NCBI GenBank assembly: GCA_029857655.1
Contig: JAOUGR010000001.1
Span: 1 to 23,529, forward strand
Reading direction: 5' to 3'
Length of the DNA stretch: 23,529 bases
Origin: Gammaproteobacteria bacterium
GTDB taxonomy: Bacteria > Pseudomonadota > Gammaproteobacteria > Steroidobacterales > Steroidobacteraceae
Shown piece after piece: positions 22,932 through 23,529 of this stretch; the first letter of the stretch is position 1, and each line of letters opens with the position of its first letter. Below the pieces are notes generated by a model. The model searched no databases. It had not been told where the DNA came from and worked only from the letters and a program-made list of their open reading frames with translations. Position numbers and translations under genes: made by a program.

Positions 22932-23529
22932 TCAGCCGCGATAGAGATAGTCGAGCGCAAGCCCGACGAATACGACCAACCCGAAGTAGTGGTTGTTGTT
23001 GAAGGCCCGGAAGCAGGCTCGTGGCTCGCGATCGCGGATCAGCCACTGTTGGTACACGAAGAACGCGGCGCCGGCAGCGAGGCCCGTGCGATACCAGGGG
23101 CCGAGGGTGGCCTCATCGCCGACTAGCCAAAGGGCGAACAGCGCCATCAGCTGCATCACGCCAATGATTACGCGGTCCGCATCGCCGAACAGGATGGCGG
23201 TGGACTTGACGCCGATGCGGAGGTCGTCCTTGCGATCCACCATCGCATACATCGTGTCGTAGACGGCCGCCCATAGCACGACCGAGGAAAGCAGCAGCCA
23301 GGCGATTCTCGGCACTTCGCCGGTGATTTCCGCGAAAGCCATCGGGATGGACCAGCCGAATGCGGCCCCCAGGTAGAACTGCGGCAGGTACACGTAGCGC
23401 TTGAGCCAGGGATAGGTCACGGCAAGCAGCCCGCCGGCCGCGGCGTATAGGCGCGCAAGCGGATCGAGCTGCATCGCGAGCCAGGTGGCGACCAGTCCCA
23501 GCACAATGAACAGAACGAGCGCCTCTCCC
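22932..23529 (-). CDS. ubiA: 4-hydroxybenzoate polyprenyltransferase, C-terminal part
   Basis: The last 199 residues of a UbiA-type membrane prenyltransferase; the start lies beyond the right edge. It contains the second Asp-rich motif in VYDTMYAMVDRKDDLRIGVKST, preceded by the PQFYLGAAFGWSIPMAF segment, and ends with NNHYFGLVVFVGLALDYLY. These match UbiA proper rather than MenA or CyoE. The enzyme attaches the isoprenoid tail to 4-hydroxybenzoate in ubiquinone synthesis. The reading frame is open to the window edge, so an internal GTG at 23504 is not the true start. Convergent with comF. Confidence 0.93.
   Translation of the reverse strand, partial: GEALVLFIVLGLVATWLAMQLDPLARLYAAAGGLLAVTYPWLKRYVYLPQFYLGAAFGWSIPMAFAEITGEVPRIAWLLLSSVVLWAAVYDTMYAMVDRKDDLRIGVKSTAILFGDADRVIIGVMQLMALFALWLVGDEATLGPWYRTGLAAGAAFFVYQQWLIRDREPRACFRAFNNNHYFGLVVFVGLALDYLYRG

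Noticed and set aside
1..23529. tRNA, rRNA, CRISPR array, transposase, integrase, toxin-antitoxin or phage genes
   Set aside because: I looked for conserved tRNA arms, direct repeats with regular spacers and mobile-element protein motifs on both strands and saw none.

Overview
The window is high-GC bacterial chromosome with dense, mostly single-strand gene packing. The gene set points to a gammaproteobacterium; this is inferred from gene content and order, not from any marker gene. The supporting evidence is an aa3-type cytochrome oxidase cluster with CtaG, SURF1 and twin-TM genes, a bioB-F-C-D operon with a BirA-type operator, and ComF and UbiA neighbours. There are no tRNAs, rRNAs, CRISPR arrays, insertion sequences or phage genes.

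Layout. (1) 1-5.7 kb: the 3' end of an outer-membrane beta-barrel gene (+), a YpfJ-type zinc metallopeptidase and an MscS-type channel (both -), a divergent CPA-type cation/proton antiporter (+), and a convergent SLC13-type permease with TrkA-C domains (-). (2) 5.7-10.4 kb: a TrkA-N potassium channel, CyoE/CtaB, CtaA, an SCO-like protein and SURF1 (all -), then a divergent two-helix protein (+). (3) 10.5-14.3 kb: a P-type cation ATPase, a short OmpA-like protein lacking a signal peptide, and a deoxynucleoside kinase (all -). These three genes separate the oxidase structural genes from their assembly genes. (4) 14.3-18.3 kb: coxB, coxA, a 34-codon membrane ORF, ctaG and coxC (transcribed right to left), encoding the terminal oxidase core. 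(5) 18.4-22.2 kb: bioB-bioF-bioC-bioD, translationally coupled by 1- to 4-nt overlaps, under one promoter that overlaps a BirA operator. (6) 22.2-23.5 kb: comF (+) and the 3' part of ubiA (-, runs off the window).

How the genes fit together. CoxB/A/C are the oxidase subunits. CtaB (heme O synthase) and CtaA (heme A synthase) make the cofactor. CtaG and probably the SCO-like protein handle copper, and SURF1 helps heme insertion. BioC starts pimelate synthesis, and BioF, BioD and BioB carry out three of the ring-forming steps. Neither bioH nor bioA is in the window. Five ion-transport proteins flank the oxidase genes, but nothing in the sequence proves a functional link.

The observations most worth a second look are a perfect 12-bp hairpin that buries the Shine-Dalgarno of the MscS gene, the BirA operator/promoter in front of bioB that also overlaps the annotated 5' end of comF, the three-gene insert in the oxidase cluster with its leaderless OmpA-like protein, and an SCO-like protein with the CxxxC pair but apparently without the copper histidine. 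I found no clearly new defence, mobile or biosynthetic system.
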